From Deltaproteobacteria bacterium HGW-Deltaproteobacteria-18 (lineage in GTDB: Bacteria > Desulfobacterota > Desulfovibrionia > Desulfovibrionales > Desulfomicrobiaceae): a DNA stretch of 64,000 bases. Both the position numbers and the translations under genes were made by a program. Positions 7,852-17,827 of this stretch are shown piece after piece. Position 1 is the stretch's first letter. Every line of letters starts with the position of its first letter. The notes beneath the pieces were generated by a model that worked only from the letters and a program-made list of their open reading frames with translations, was not told the origin of the DNA and did not search any database. The stretch spans positions 62,001 to 126,000 of the forward strand of contig PHBE01000003.1 in assembly GCA_002841885.1 (NCBI GenBank). The letters are read 5' to 3'.

Positions 7852-9045
7852 CTAGACCTTCTCGCCGCTGATTTCCTCGTCGGTCAGGTAGCAGGCCGGG
7901 TCATGTGCCCAGAAGTCGTCGAAATAGGCTTCGGCCCGGGCCCGGAAGTTGCCGCCGCAGATGTTCAGGAAGCGGCAGGTGGCGCAGCGACCCTTCACGT
8001 GCGGCCTTTTGTCCTTGAGCTTGTGCAGGAGCTCGATCTTCTCGTCGACCCAGATCTCGGAGAAAGGGCGCTCCAGCACGTTGCCGAAGGTGTGGTGGCG
8101 CATGAACTGATCCGCGTGCACGGAGCCGTCCCAGGAGATGCAGCCGATGCCGCGTCCCGAGGAGTTGCCTTCGTTCATTTTCAGAAGTTCCATGACCTCG
8201 GCGGCGCGCGCCGGATCTTCCTTCAGCAGGCGATAATAGACGTAGGGGCCGTCGGCGTGGTTGTCCACGGTCAGCACTTCCTTGGGCTTGCCCTTGTCGT
8301 GCAGGGCCCGGGTGCGGTCCATGATCAGGTCGACCACGGCGCGGGTCTCGGCGTGATCCAGGTCTTCCTTGATCAGCTCGGAGCCGCGGCCCGAATAGAC
8401 CAGGTGGTAAAAACAGATGCGCGGCACTTCCAGGGATTCGACCAGATCAAAGAGGTGCGGAATCTCGGCCGCGTTGCGCTTGTTGATGGTGAAGCGCAGG
8501 CCCACCTTGAGGCCTTCGGCCTGACAGTTTTCCACGCCTTTGAGCGCCTGCTTGTAGGAACCGGTCACGCCGCGGAATTTGTCGTGCACGGCCTCGGCGC
8601 CATCCAGGGAAATGCCGACGTAGGACAGGCCGACTTCCTTGAGTTCGCGAGCCTTGGCTTTGGTGATGAGCGTTCCGTTGGTGGAGATGACCGCACGCAT
8701 GCCCGTGGAGGTGGCGTATTTGGCCAGGTCCACCAGATCTTCACGCACCAGGGGCTCGCCGCCGGAGAAGAGAATGACCGGGGCGCCGAACTTGGCCAGG
8801 TCGTCGATCATGGCCTTGGCCTGATCCGTGGAGATGGGATCCTTGTGATTGCTCGGCTCCACGGCGTGGGCATAGCAGTGCACGCATTTGAGATTGCAGC
8901 GCTGGGTCATGTTCCAGACCACAACGGGCTTTTTGTCCTTGGCGAACTGCAGCAGGTGAGAGGGAAGTTGGGCGGAGTCGCGTCCGTAGCGAAGTGCATC
9001 GGAAGGTTCCACCGTGCCGCAGTATAATTTCGAAATACCGATCAT
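7852..9045 (-). CDS. ahbC: AhbC, 12,18-didecarboxysiroheme deacetylase, radical SAM/SPASM
   Basis: Radical SAM enzyme of 397 residues that removes the acetate side chains of 12,18-didecarboxysiroheme to give Fe-coproporphyrin III. The N-terminus KLYCGTVEPSDALRYGR is characteristic of AhbC. The cluster is C50-N-L-K-C54-V-H-C57, and FSGGEPLVREDL follows. The C-terminal SPASM segment has CATCRFLNICGGNFR. It is the first gene of the heme operon. SD GAGG precedes the ATG at 9045. The 316-bp upstream gap probably holds the operon promoter. Confidence 0.9.
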   Translation of the reverse strand: MIGISKLYCGTVEPSDALRYGRDSAQLPSHLLQFAKDKKPVVVWNMTQRCNLKCVHCYAHAVEPSNHKDPISTDQAKAMIDDLAKFGAPVILFSGGEPLVREDLVDLAKYATSTGMRAVISTNGTLITKAKARELKEVGLSYVGISLDGAEAVHDKFRGVTGSYKQALKGVENCQAEGLKVGLRFTINKRNAAEIPHLFDLVESLEVPRICFYHLVYSGRGSELIKEDLDHAETRAVVDLIMDRTRALHDKGKPKEVLTVDNHADGPYVYYRLLKEDPARAAEVMELLKMNEGNSSGRGIGCISWDGSVHADQFMRHHTFGNVLERPFSEIWVDEKIELLHKLKDKRPHVKGRCATCRFLNICGGNFRARAEAYFDDFWAHDPACYLTDEEISGEKV

Positions 9046-9361
9046 GGGTGCCTCATGTGAACGCTGGGGTTCGTCGGGGTGATGTGCGAGCCCGGCCGCG
9101 CCGAAAGGGGCTGCCGGGTCCGAAAAAACGGGAAAGCCGAAGGCTTGTCCTAATGGTTGCCATTGTCAAGTCAAGGGGTGAAAAACGCCTACTGCAGGGT
9201 GTTGGTAGGAGGTTCGGCGTTCAAAAGCGATGCCGTGCGGTCCTTGGAATCCACGGCGCGGTGCTCGGAACCTGCCTCCGTATTCTCCGCGCTGTTTCGG
9301 GGCCGACGGCGGTCTTTGGGACTGCTCAGGGCTGTGCGCCACCATGCTTTGAAGTTGCGCA
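9046..9361 (-). other. Gene-free region upstream of the heme operon
   Basis: No conserved coding frame is seen in these 316 bp. On the minus strand, tandem TTGAC-type hexamers occur at about 9164-9175, then an inverted repeat (9152-9164) and TAGGAC at 9148-9153. This is a possible -35/-10 pair with a 16-bp spacer. No terminator for the upstream membrane-protein gene is evident. Confidence 0.4.
9152..9164. promoter_or_regulatory. Inverted repeat AATGG-N3-CCATT, candidate operator of ahbC
   Basis: Perfect 5-3-5 inverted repeat AATGGTTGCCATT. On the minus strand it sits just downstream of TTGAC-like hexamers, within a possible promoter about 105 bp before ahbC. The position would suit a repressor site controlling heme synthesis. 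I do not recognise the binding protein. Confidence 0.35.
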
Positions 9362-10300
9362 TCAGATCCCTCCGGTCAGCAATGTCAGGATGATGGCGAT
9401 AGCCATGGCCAGAAGCATGGGCAGGATCAGAACGGCCAGGACCTGTTTGTTCGTGGCACCGTGCACGTGGCGCAGTCCCAGAAATTTGTACACGACCACG
9501 CCGATCATGGCCAGGGGCAGTCCGATGTACGGGACGATCATGAGCAGCATGGGCGCAGCGCTGTAGGTCCCGGCCCGGAAGGTACCCTCGAAGCCCTTGG
9601 TGTCAGCCTTGAAGAGCCGCAGAAAGAAGTGGTTCATGGCGGTGTCGAGAAACAGGAAGACACAGACCTCAAGTGGGTACAAAATGAGGGAAAGAGCCGC
9701 CTGCAGCGTGTTGTCCAGGTTTTCGGTCAGTACGCTCGGGGGAATGATGCCTAAGAGCTGCCAGATGGATTGAGACAGGGCTACGGCCTGAACGATGATC
9801 AGGAAGAAAAGCAGCGGCTTGAGCAACCCGTTGCCCACCGGCATGGCCGAGAAAAAGGCCTTGGGATTGGCCAGCACGTCAAGGAAAGTCTGGGCAAAGG
9901 CGCGCGGATAGCCGGATTCGACGCGCTCCCACAGCGGCAGGGATGGCTCCGGCCGTTGCTCGGCGTTAAAAGGGTCTTCTTCCCCGTCTTCATTGAGCGC
10001 GGCCAGTTCGTTCCACAGATCTTCGTCACGCGGCGGCGCAGGGGTCTCGACGGGTCCAGGAGCAGGCTGGTCGGTTTGAACGGGGGCCTGAGCCTCTTTC
10101 AGCATGTCCGGACGTTCAGGGATGACCGGCGGAACCGGGGGCTGCGACTGGGTTTCAGGTTCAATATGTTCGAGCGGGGTTATTTCACGGAATTTGAAGC
10201 GATGCCGGCATTTTGGACAGGTGGCCATGACCGCTTTTGGAGGCAGCTTCTCTTCGTTGATAGTGCGTCCGAACCCGCACTTGGGACAGGTGATGTTCAT
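9362..10300 (-). CDS. Zinc-ribbon and Yip1-domain membrane protein
   Basis: 312 residues, function unknown. The N-terminus is a zinc ribbon of the MJ0042 kind, C5-P-K-C8 and C28-P-K-C31 with 19 residues between pairs. A Pro/Gln/Glu-rich linker (about 45-120) follows. The C-terminal half is a Yip1-type bundle of about five hydrophobic helices, beginning with the FLDVLANPKAFFSAM motif. The cytosolic ribbon may bind a partner at the membrane. It follows asnB by 51 bp on the same strand, but nothing in the sequence links the two functionally. Confidence 0.8.
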   Translation of the reverse strand: MNITCPKCGFGRTINEEKLPPKAVMATCPKCRHRFKFREITPLEHIEPETQSQPPVPPVIPERPDMLKEAQAPVQTDQPAPGPVETPAPPRDEDLWNELAALNEDGEEDPFNAEQRPEPSLPLWERVESGYPRAFAQTFLDVLANPKAFFSAMPVGNGLLKPLLFFLIIVQAVALSQSIWQLLGIIPPSVLTENLDNTLQAALSLILYPLEVCVFLFLDTAMNHFFLRLFKADTKGFEGTFRAGTYSAAPMLLMIVPYIGLPLAMIGVVVYKFLGLRHVHGATNKQVLAVLILPMLLAMAIAIILTLLTGGI

Positions 10301-10351
10301 GGTAAATGCGTTCTCCTCTTGCGAGAAGGCTGATACCTGCTCTTGTCCCGA

Positions 10352-12235
<1,884 letters not shown>

Positions 12236-12239
12236 GCGT

Positions 12240-12271
12240 GTTTTCCCTGTTGAGGTGTGGTCTGGGAAAAC
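12240..12271 (-). promoter_or_regulatory. Hairpin covering the asnB ribosome-binding site
   Basis: Perfect 8-bp inverted repeat GTTTTCCC/GGGAAAAC with a 16-nt loop, ending 4 bases before the asnB ATG. On the mRNA the AGGGA SD is paired in the stem, so the hairpin could limit asnB translation. No T-run follows, so it is not an intrinsic terminator. Confidence 0.5.
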
Positions 12272-12320
12272 GTTTGCAGAATGCGTGCCTTACATGTCGG
12301 CCAGGATAGGATTTCTCTGC

Positions 12321-12731
12321 CTATCTGGCGTAATATGCGGCCGCTTTGGGAGGAGCCTGATACGCCGGGTTCTTGGAAATTTCCGAAAAGGCGGACCTGA
12401 AAGAGGACAGGATTCCGATCACCTCGTCCACGAGCACGGTATCCATCTTGAGGTTGGCCTGCAAAAGGCGCGTGTTGCAGTACATGTAGAGCTTGTGCAG
12501 GTTCTTGGCGATTTCCCCGCCTTTGTCCGTATTCAGGGAACCGTCGAGTTCCGCGATTATGTCGAGAGCCTGGGAGATGAGGATGCCTTTCTTGGCGAAG
12601 TTTTTCGCCTGAATTTCCCCCTTGGCCTGCTCCAGGAAGGTGATGGCCCCGTCGTAAAGCATGACCACGAGGTGACCAGGGGTTGTGGTGGTGACCTGTG
12701 TCTGCATGTAGGCGTTGGCGGCTTTGTGCAC
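12321..12731 (-). CDS. fliS: Flagellar export chaperone FliS
   Basis: Cytosolic chaperone that binds flagellin and prevents its early polymerisation; 136 residues. I chose the GTG at 12731 (MHKAANAYMQTQV), since AAAGGAG lies 8 bases upstream and other FliS proteins start there; a TTG six codons earlier lies upstream of the SD. Typical features are AYMQTQVTTTTPGHLVVMLYDGA and the helical bundle to the C-terminus. It lies immediately after fliD; the 12750 TGA and the SD nearly touch, so it is cotranscribed from the fliD sigma54 promoter. Confidence 0.93.
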   Translation of the reverse strand: MHKAANAYMQTQVTTTTPGHLVVMLYDGAITFLEQAKGEIQAKNFAKKGILISQALDIIAELDGSLNTDKGGEIAKNLHKLYMYCNTRLLQANLKMDTVLVDEVIGILSSFRSAFSEISKNPAYQAPPKAAAYYAR

Positions 12732-12749
12732 GATGCGAACTCCTTTCAA

Positions 12750-14807
12750 TCAAGTGCTGGACAAGCTGTCGATTTGTGACTTCAGCTGTGTGGATATGTT
12801 GTCGTAATTGCCGAGAAGGGCTTCCAAATTGGCAAAGCGCAGGCGCAGGTTCTTTTCCAGGAGAGCCAGGCGGCGCTCTTCATAGGCGATCTTGTCGTCG
12901 ATGGAATCCATGATGTCCTGATAGTTGTCTTTGAGGACTTCAAGAGTTCCGGTAGTTGCGTCTGTCAACCTTTTGAGTTCGTCAATCAACTCCTGGGTCT
13001 TGCCGGATTTGATCTGGGCTGAACCGGAATACGAACCGGCCGTCAGATTGATGACCTCAAGGGAGAGGCCCCTGGCCCCGTTTTCGTCCCCTTGGCCCAC
13101 AATCTTCGTGCCGTCGATGCTGGCCGGGTATCCGTTGATGCTGGCGGACGTGATGTTGCCGCCAGCGTCTACGGTGTAGTTCACTGCGTATTCCCCGGCT
13201 TTCGTGATGCCTTTGATGGCCGAATCGAAATTGAAATTCGAAGATTCCACAGCAACGCCGTTCACTATTTCCTTGGTCGAAGGGTAATAGTCTGCGCTGA
13301 AGAGGCGGGCCACGGCGTCGGGGTCGGTGTTCAGCGCTGCTGAAAAGGCGCTGGAGTCGAAGACCAGCAGGCCAAAGGTCGGGGAGCCCTGGCTGGTGTC
13401 CGTGGTGATGCCTACGCTGCCCAGGGAGACGATGGGGTCCATGTCGTAGTCAAACCCGACCCCTTTTTCCGCGAGGATGTTTTTGAGCTTCTGCTGGATC
13501 ATCTGCATGCCGTAGTTGCCGGTCAGCAGGGATCCGGAAACGTTTTCGCCGACAGTCGTGACCTGGGTCTGGTCCTTGATTTCCTGCAGTACCGAATTCA
13601 CTGCATCGACAAATGTCTGCACTTTCTCGGCGACAGCTTCCGAGTCAAGGCTTGTGGTGATGGTCGCGCTGCCGATGCTGGCCAGGTTCATGGTCACGCC
13701 GGAGATGATGTCCGAAATGGAGTTTGTTTTGCGTTCGAAATAGCCGTCTGTGGCGCCTTGAAGCTGCTCGAAGGCGCCCGGCTGCAGTGCGCCGATCGTG
13801 GTCCCGGGAGAATTAATGATGGAAATCTGTTTGTCCGAGCCAGCCGCGCCCGTCAGGGTCAGTTCGACATTGCCGGACACGTCTGCGGCCGTGGCCATGG
13901 AAAATCCCACCTCAGCGTTGATCTTTCCGGCCAGCGCTGCGTAGGTATCCGCGGCCTCGACAGCGACGGAATACAGCGTGCCTCCATAGGCGAACCTGAA
14001 GGTACCGTCGGCGGTGGTGACCGTGTCGGCGGTCGTCTTGCCGGTGAAGGTGGCTTTGAGCACATCCTCGGTGGCGGTGGGAGGATCAAGAGGAAAGCCA
14101 TCGACCCGAAGCTTGGCGTTGGCTGCGTTCTGGGTTTCAATGAACTGCGCCTGGCTGAAATTGGGGAGCAGATTGGCCGAGGTCGACGCGTCATCGACAA
14201 GGAAGTCATTGCCCGCCCCCAGGTTCATGCCCCGGATCTGCAGCCGGTAACCGCTGCCGTCGTTGACCACACTGGCGCGGACGTAGTTGCGATTGTCCGC
14301 ATCGGAGTTGATGAGACTGGCAAACTGGGTCAGGGTCGTGGTGCTCGATACATTCACGGTCACCTGCCGGGACCCGGCCGCAAAGACAAAACTTCCTGCC
14401 GAGCCGCCGCTTATGACATCGTCCGGGGAGGAAAAAATTACCGCCCCCATGTGCATGTCGTTGGTCGCCAGGGACAGCACATCCACCTGATGGGTACTTT
14501 CTTCCGCGCTGCTGCCTGCCGTGGCGGTCAATGCTGTGGTGTTGGAGGAGAGTGCGTTCTTGGTCAGGAACTCGTCCGTGGTGTTCATGGAATTCAGGGA
14601 CGTTTTGAGGGAGAGCATGTTCATTGAGAGCGAATCAAAGGCGTCGCTCTTGGCTTCCCAGTCTGACCGCCAACTCTCGAGCCGTTTGGTTCTGACTTGT
14701 TCGATCTCGATGAGCTTGGTCACCATGGAGTCGAAATCCGTCCCGGAGCCTAGGCCCGTGAAACGGATGGATCCGGAAACAAGCGAACTGGTCAGGTCAT
14801 CAGCCAT
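12750..14807 (-). CDS. fliD: Flagellar filament cap protein FliD (HAP2)
   Basis: Secreted cap protein of 685 residues that folds exported flagellin at the filament tip. The N-terminus SIRFTGLGSGTDFDSMVTKL is the family signature. The C-terminus is coiled-coil (LKDNYQDIMDSIDDKIAYEERRLALLEKNL), and the central part holds the variable domains. Length is above the commonest ~450-500 residues, due to the variable middle. The ATG at 14807 has GAGG SD. A sigma54 promoter lies 47 bp upstream; fliS follows directly. Confidence 0.94.
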   Translation of the reverse strand: MADDLTSSLVSGSIRFTGLGSGTDFDSMVTKLIEIEQVRTKRLESWRSDWEAKSDAFDSLSMNMLSLKTSLNSMNTTDEFLTKNALSSNTTALTATAGSSAEESTHQVDVLSLATNDMHMGAVIFSSPDDVISGGSAGSFVFAAGSRQVTVNVSSTTTLTQFASLINSDADNRNYVRASVVNDGSGYRLQIRGMNLGAGNDFLVDDASTSANLLPNFSQAQFIETQNAANAKLRVDGFPLDPPTATEDVLKATFTGKTTADTVTTADGTFRFAYGGTLYSVAVEAADTYAALAGKINAEVGFSMATAADVSGNVELTLTGAAGSDKQISIINSPGTTIGALQPGAFEQLQGATDGYFERKTNSISDIISGVTMNLASIGSATITTSLDSEAVAEKVQTFVDAVNSVLQEIKDQTQVTTVGENVSGSLLTGNYGMQMIQQKLKNILAEKGVGFDYDMDPIVSLGSVGITTDTSQGSPTFGLLVFDSSAFSAALNTDPDAVARLFSADYYPSTKEIVNGVAVESSNFNFDSAIKGITKAGEYAVNYTVDAGGNITSASINGYPASIDGTKIVGQGDENGARGLSLEVINLTAGSYSGSAQIKSGKTQELIDELKRLTDATTGTLEVLKDNYQDIMDSIDDKIAYEERRLALLEKNLRLRFANLEALLGNYDNISTQLKSQIDSLSST

Positions 14808-14853
14808 GTCATTCCTCTGGTGCGTTGGGTTGGACGAATCTACTCACGCTTCG

Positions 14854-14869
14854 AGCAAACCTGGTGCCA
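14854..14869 (-). promoter_or_regulatory. Sigma54 (RpoN) promoter of fliD-fliS
   Basis: Minus strand TGGCACCAGGTTTGCT matches 15 of the 16 consensus positions (TGGCACG-N4-TTGCW; the G after TGGCAC is C). The GG and GC dinucleotides are exactly 10 bp apart. It is placed 47 bp before fliD, as in other sigma54-driven flagellar genes. Confidence 0.85.
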
Positions 14870-14888
14870 GAATCAACGTTGCCGAGTT

Positions 14889-14919
14889 AAAAAGGCCGGG
14901 CCGCTTCCGCGACCCGGCC
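14889..14919 (-). terminator. Terminator of fliC
   Basis: Seven-bp GGCCGGG/CCCGGCC stem, extended inward by TCGC/GCGG-type pairing, followed on the minus strand by five T. It is 27 bp past the fliC stop and separates fliC from the fliD transcript. Confidence 0.85.
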
Positions 14920-14945
14920 GGGAATGAGGTTTTACGAAGTTGTCA

Positions 14946-15893
14946 TTATCCCTGCATGAGCTGCAAAGCCATCTGCGGCAGGGTGTTGGCCTGGGAGAGC
15001 ATGGCCACGGCGGACTGGGTCAGGATCTGGTTACGCACGAAGTTGGTCATTTCCGTGGCGATGTCGGCATCGGAGATCCGGGACTCGGCAGCCTGCAGGT
15101 TTTCTGCCTGGATCTGCAGGTTGGTGATGGTGTTCTCAAGACGGTTCTGCAAGGAGCCGAGATTGGCTCGGATGTTATCCTTGGAGGTGATGGCCGCGTT
15201 GAGAGCTGCCAAGGCTTCCTGCGCACCCTGCTGGGTGGAGATGCTGGCACCGGCGGAGGCCACGCCGTGCGAGCCGTTCGCCTTGCTCGTGTCGGAAGAA
15301 AGGCCCACGCCAAGAGCGGAGGCGGTCGCGTTGCCGATGGCGATGTAGTAGTAGTCTTCCGCGGAATCGTTGCCCGTGCCGAAGTGGATCTTGAGCGGGC
15401 CCGTCGAGGCCAGGCCGCTGCCACTGTGGCTGCTCGCCCAGCTGGAGACAGCGGTGGAGGTGGCGGAAAGATTGCCGTTCAGCAGGTAAATGCCGTTGAA
15501 GTCCGTGGCGTTGGCGATTCGGGTGATTTCCGAGGCCATCTGCTGGTACTCCGAGTCGATGATCAGGCGCTGGTCCGAGCTGTAGGTGCCGGTGGCCGCC
15601 TGGGTGGCCAGTTCCTTCATGCGGATCAGCTTTTCGTCGATGACGCCAAGGGCGCCGTCGGCGGTCTGGATCATGGAGATGGCGTCGTTGGCGTTTCTGA
15701 CACCCTGGTTCAGGGACGCGATATCGGCACGCATGAGCTCGCGAATGGCGAGGCCCGCCGCGTCGTCGGCGGCGGTGGTGATGCGCAGGCCCGAAGACAG
15801 GCGGCTGACGGATGTTGACAGGTTGCCGTACGCGGCCGACAGGTTGCGGTTCGCGTTCATGGCCATCAGGTTGTGGTTGATAATGAGTGACAT
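14946..15893 (-). CDS. fliC: Flagellin
   Basis: Filament subunit of 315 residues, exported through the flagellar type III apparatus. The conserved N-terminal D0/D1 helices (INHNLMAMNANRNL, SVSRLSSGLRI, AAGLAIRELMRADI) and C-terminal D0/D1 helices (RISDADIATEMTNFVRNQIL, LPQMALQLMQG) are intact. The central variable region is short. The gene has its own sigma28 promoter 84 bp upstream and its own terminator. SD AGGAGG lies just before the ATG at 15893. Confidence 0.97.
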   Translation of the reverse strand: MSLIINHNLMAMNANRNLSAAYGNLSTSVSRLSSGLRITTAADDAAGLAIRELMRADIASLNQGVRNANDAISMIQTADGALGVIDEKLIRMKELATQAATGTYSSDQRLIIDSEYQQMASEITRIANATDFNGIYLLNGNLSATSTAVSSWASSHSGSGLASTGPLKIHFGTGNDSAEDYYYIAIGNATASALGVGLSSDTSKANGSHGVASAGASISTQQGAQEALAALNAAITSKDNIRANLGSLQNRLENTITNLQIQAENLQAAESRISDADIATEMTNFVRNQILTQSAVAMLSQANTLPQMALQLMQG

Positions 15894-15976
15894 AAAAAAT
15901 TCCTCCTTGAAAGATTAGCGGCTTCCTTGCCTTTGAATCGAGCAGTTGCGGGCCTTGCTCTTTGGTCTTGATGAGT

Positions 15977-16003
15977 GAATCGGCAGGAAGCGGAATTTCT
16001 TTA
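15977..16003 (-). promoter_or_regulatory. Sigma28 (FliA) promoter of fliC
   Basis: Minus strand TAAA at 16003-16000, exactly 15 bp spacer, then GCCGATTC at 15984-15977. Consensus is TAAA-N15-GCCGATAA; the two differences are in the last two bases. It starts in the tsaB-fliC gap, giving a leader of about 80 nt. Confidence 0.88.
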
Positions 16004-16038
16004 GAGGAATTTTGTCTGACAGCTCATGTCGGACGAAA

Positions 16039-16785
16039 TTATTCGAAATCGGGGATGTGCCTGCGGGCGTCGGTAGCCGGAATGCCGCGCGAACTTGCGA
16101 TGGATTCCAGATTGTCCTCGGCGTCGGACTTGCGCAGATAAAGCGGCTGGGGCGTTTGGTTTGAGTATTCGGCCTTGCATGCTGCTGCCAGCAGAGAGGC
16201 TGGCAAGGGTGTGTCGAGAGGCTGCGGCAGGGCCGTGGCTTTTGGCAAGGCCTGCAATTCAGGATTTTTGCGCAGGCCGCTGCCAAGCAGAAAGATGTCC
16301 GCCGGGCGTGACTGAAGCAGCTCGTACGCGTTGAGAACCGGCAGTGGGCAGACATGAGCCAGAGGCGTGCCCGCGACAAATCCCTGGATGTAGACCTGGC
16401 CCTTGCGGGCGTAGGTCAGAACCCAGAGTTCGCAGCCATGCACGAACGGTTCGGCCTGGGTGGCCAGGATCTGCGGATATTGCAGGCCGGCCATGGGGAT
16501 GGCGTGCGGACGGGACAGCCCGTGCATGGCAGCGTGGGCGATGCGCAGGCCTGTGAACGATCCCGGTCCGCGCACACAGGCGATGCCCGAAAGTTCGCCA
16601 GTGTTCATGGCTTGCACCCGCAGGGCGCGCTCGATGGCCGTGGCCAAGTGGCGGATGGATTGGCCGGGGCAGAGAATCTCTTCGCTGAACATGACCTCCC
16701 GCGCGCTGCCAAGGACAACCTGAATGCGCTCCTCGGCGCAGTTGAGCGCGAGATAGCGGCTATCTGAAGTGTCGGACGATATCAT
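16039..16785 (-). CDS. tsaB: tRNA threonylcarbamoyl-adenosine biosynthesis protein TsaB
   Basis: Non-catalytic partner of TsaD in the complex that makes t6A37 on ANN-decoding tRNAs; 248 residues. The actin-like ASKHA fold begins at YLALNCAEERIQVVLG, and the CVRGPGSFTGLRIAHAAMHGL motif is the family signature. The ATG at 16785 overlaps the rseP stop by 26 bp; SD is weak, so coupling is likely. It is last in the pyrH-to-tsaB operon. The MtaB enzyme at 35.9-37.2 kb acts on the product modification. Confidence 0.9.
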   Translation of the reverse strand: MISSDTSDSRYLALNCAEERIQVVLGSAREVMFSEEILCPGQSIRHLATAIERALRVQAMNTGELSGIACVRGPGSFTGLRIAHAAMHGLSRPHAIPMAGLQYPQILATQAEPFVHGCELWVLTYARKGQVYIQGFVAGTPLAHVCPLPVLNAYELLQSRPADIFLLGSGLRKNPELQALPKATALPQPLDTPLPASLLAAACKAEYSNQTPQPLYLRKSDAEDNLESIASSRGIPATDARRHIPDFE

Positions 16786-17827
16786 TGAAAGTGGCCAGAA
16801 TCATGAGCATGAGCAGCAGCATCATGCCGATTTTCAGGGCAAATTGCTGCACGCGCGGGCTCAGGGGTTTGCCGGTGATGGTTTCCAGGAAGAAAAAGAG
16901 GATGTGCCCGCCGTCCAGCACCGGGATGGGCAGCAGGTTCAGGATCCCGAGATTGATGCTGATCAGCGCGGTCAGGGCCAGCAGGTTGACCAGGCCGTTT
17001 TGCGCTTCCTTGTGGATCATCTCGGTGATGAGGATGACCCCGCCCATGTCCGACATGGGGATGACCCGCTCGATGAGCTTGACGATGCCCATGACCATCA
17101 GCCCGCTGACTTCCCAGATTTGACGTGCACCCTGGACCGCCGATTCAAAAAAGCCGAGCTCGCGGCTCAGGATCTCGCCTTTTGGTGCGATGCCGAGCAT
17201 GGGCATGGTCTTGATCTCGCCGAACAGATTGCGCTTTTCCTGCAGCCGTGGGGTAACGTGCACGGAAAAGAGCTCGCTGCCCCGCTGCACGGTCAGGAAC
17301 ATCGAATCGCCCTCATTGGTCTCGATGCGATCGACCAGATCTTCCCAGACCGCGATCTGTACGCCATCGATCTCGATAATCTGGTCCCCGGGCATGATGC
17401 CGGCTTCTTCGGCAGCGCTCGAGTTGGTCACCTGGCCGATGACGGGCAGAAGTTCCTGCACTCCCTGGCTGTAGGCCAGTCCCCAGAAAATGAACCAGGC
17501 CAGGATGAAGTTGAAAACGGGCCCGGCCAGTACGACCAGCATGCGCTGCCAGGGAGGTCTGCGCGAAAAGGATTCCTCCGGTCCAAATCCTTCGGGAAGT
17601 TCGGCGTCCACGGATTCGCCGACGAGCTGAACATATCCTCCCAGGGGAAAGGCGCAGACACGGTAGTCTGTCTTGCCCCGGGTGAAGCCGAAGAGGCGCG
17701 TCCCGAATCCCAGGGAAAAGACGCTCACACCCATGCCGAGGCCGCGCGCGACAACGAAGTGTCCCAGCTCATGAAAAAAGATCAGTCCGCCCAGGACTAC
17801 AACCACAGCCAGAATACTGGTTACCAT
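16760..17827 (-). CDS. rseP: RseP-family site-2 zinc metalloprotease
   Basis: Inner-membrane intramembrane protease of 355 residues. The HELGH zinc motif (H19, E20, H23) is in the first helix; the third ligand Asp is in NLLPIPVLDGGH. One PDZ domain is visible at about 115-195 (QVTNSSAAEEAGIMPGDQIIEIDG), fewer than the two of E. coli RseP. In the family it cleaves anti-sigma factors or signal-peptide remnants. It overlaps dxr by 7 bp and tsaB by 26 bp within the operon. Confidence 0.94.
   Translation of the reverse strand: MVTSILAVVVVLGGLIFFHELGHFVVARGLGMGVSVFSLGFGTRLFGFTRGKTDYRVCAFPLGGYVQLVGESVDAELPEGFGPEESFSRRPPWQRMLVVLAGPVFNFILAWFIFWGLAYSQGVQELLPVIGQVTNSSAAEEAGIMPGDQIIEIDGVQIAVWEDLVDRIETNEGDSMFLTVQRGSELFSVHVTPRLQEKRNLFGEIKTMPMLGIAPKGEILSRELGFFESAVQGARQIWEVSGLMVMGIVKLIERVIPMSDMGGVILITEMIHKEAQNGLVNLLALTALISINLGILNLLPIPVLDGGHILFFFLETITGKPLSPRVQQFALKIGMMLLLMLMILATFNDIVRHFR

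Noticed and set aside
6871-9027. 718-codon open frame on the plus strand, opposite hemB and ahbC
   Set aside because: It is an antisense shadow of two well-conserved genes in high-GC DNA; the translation has no recognisable motif.
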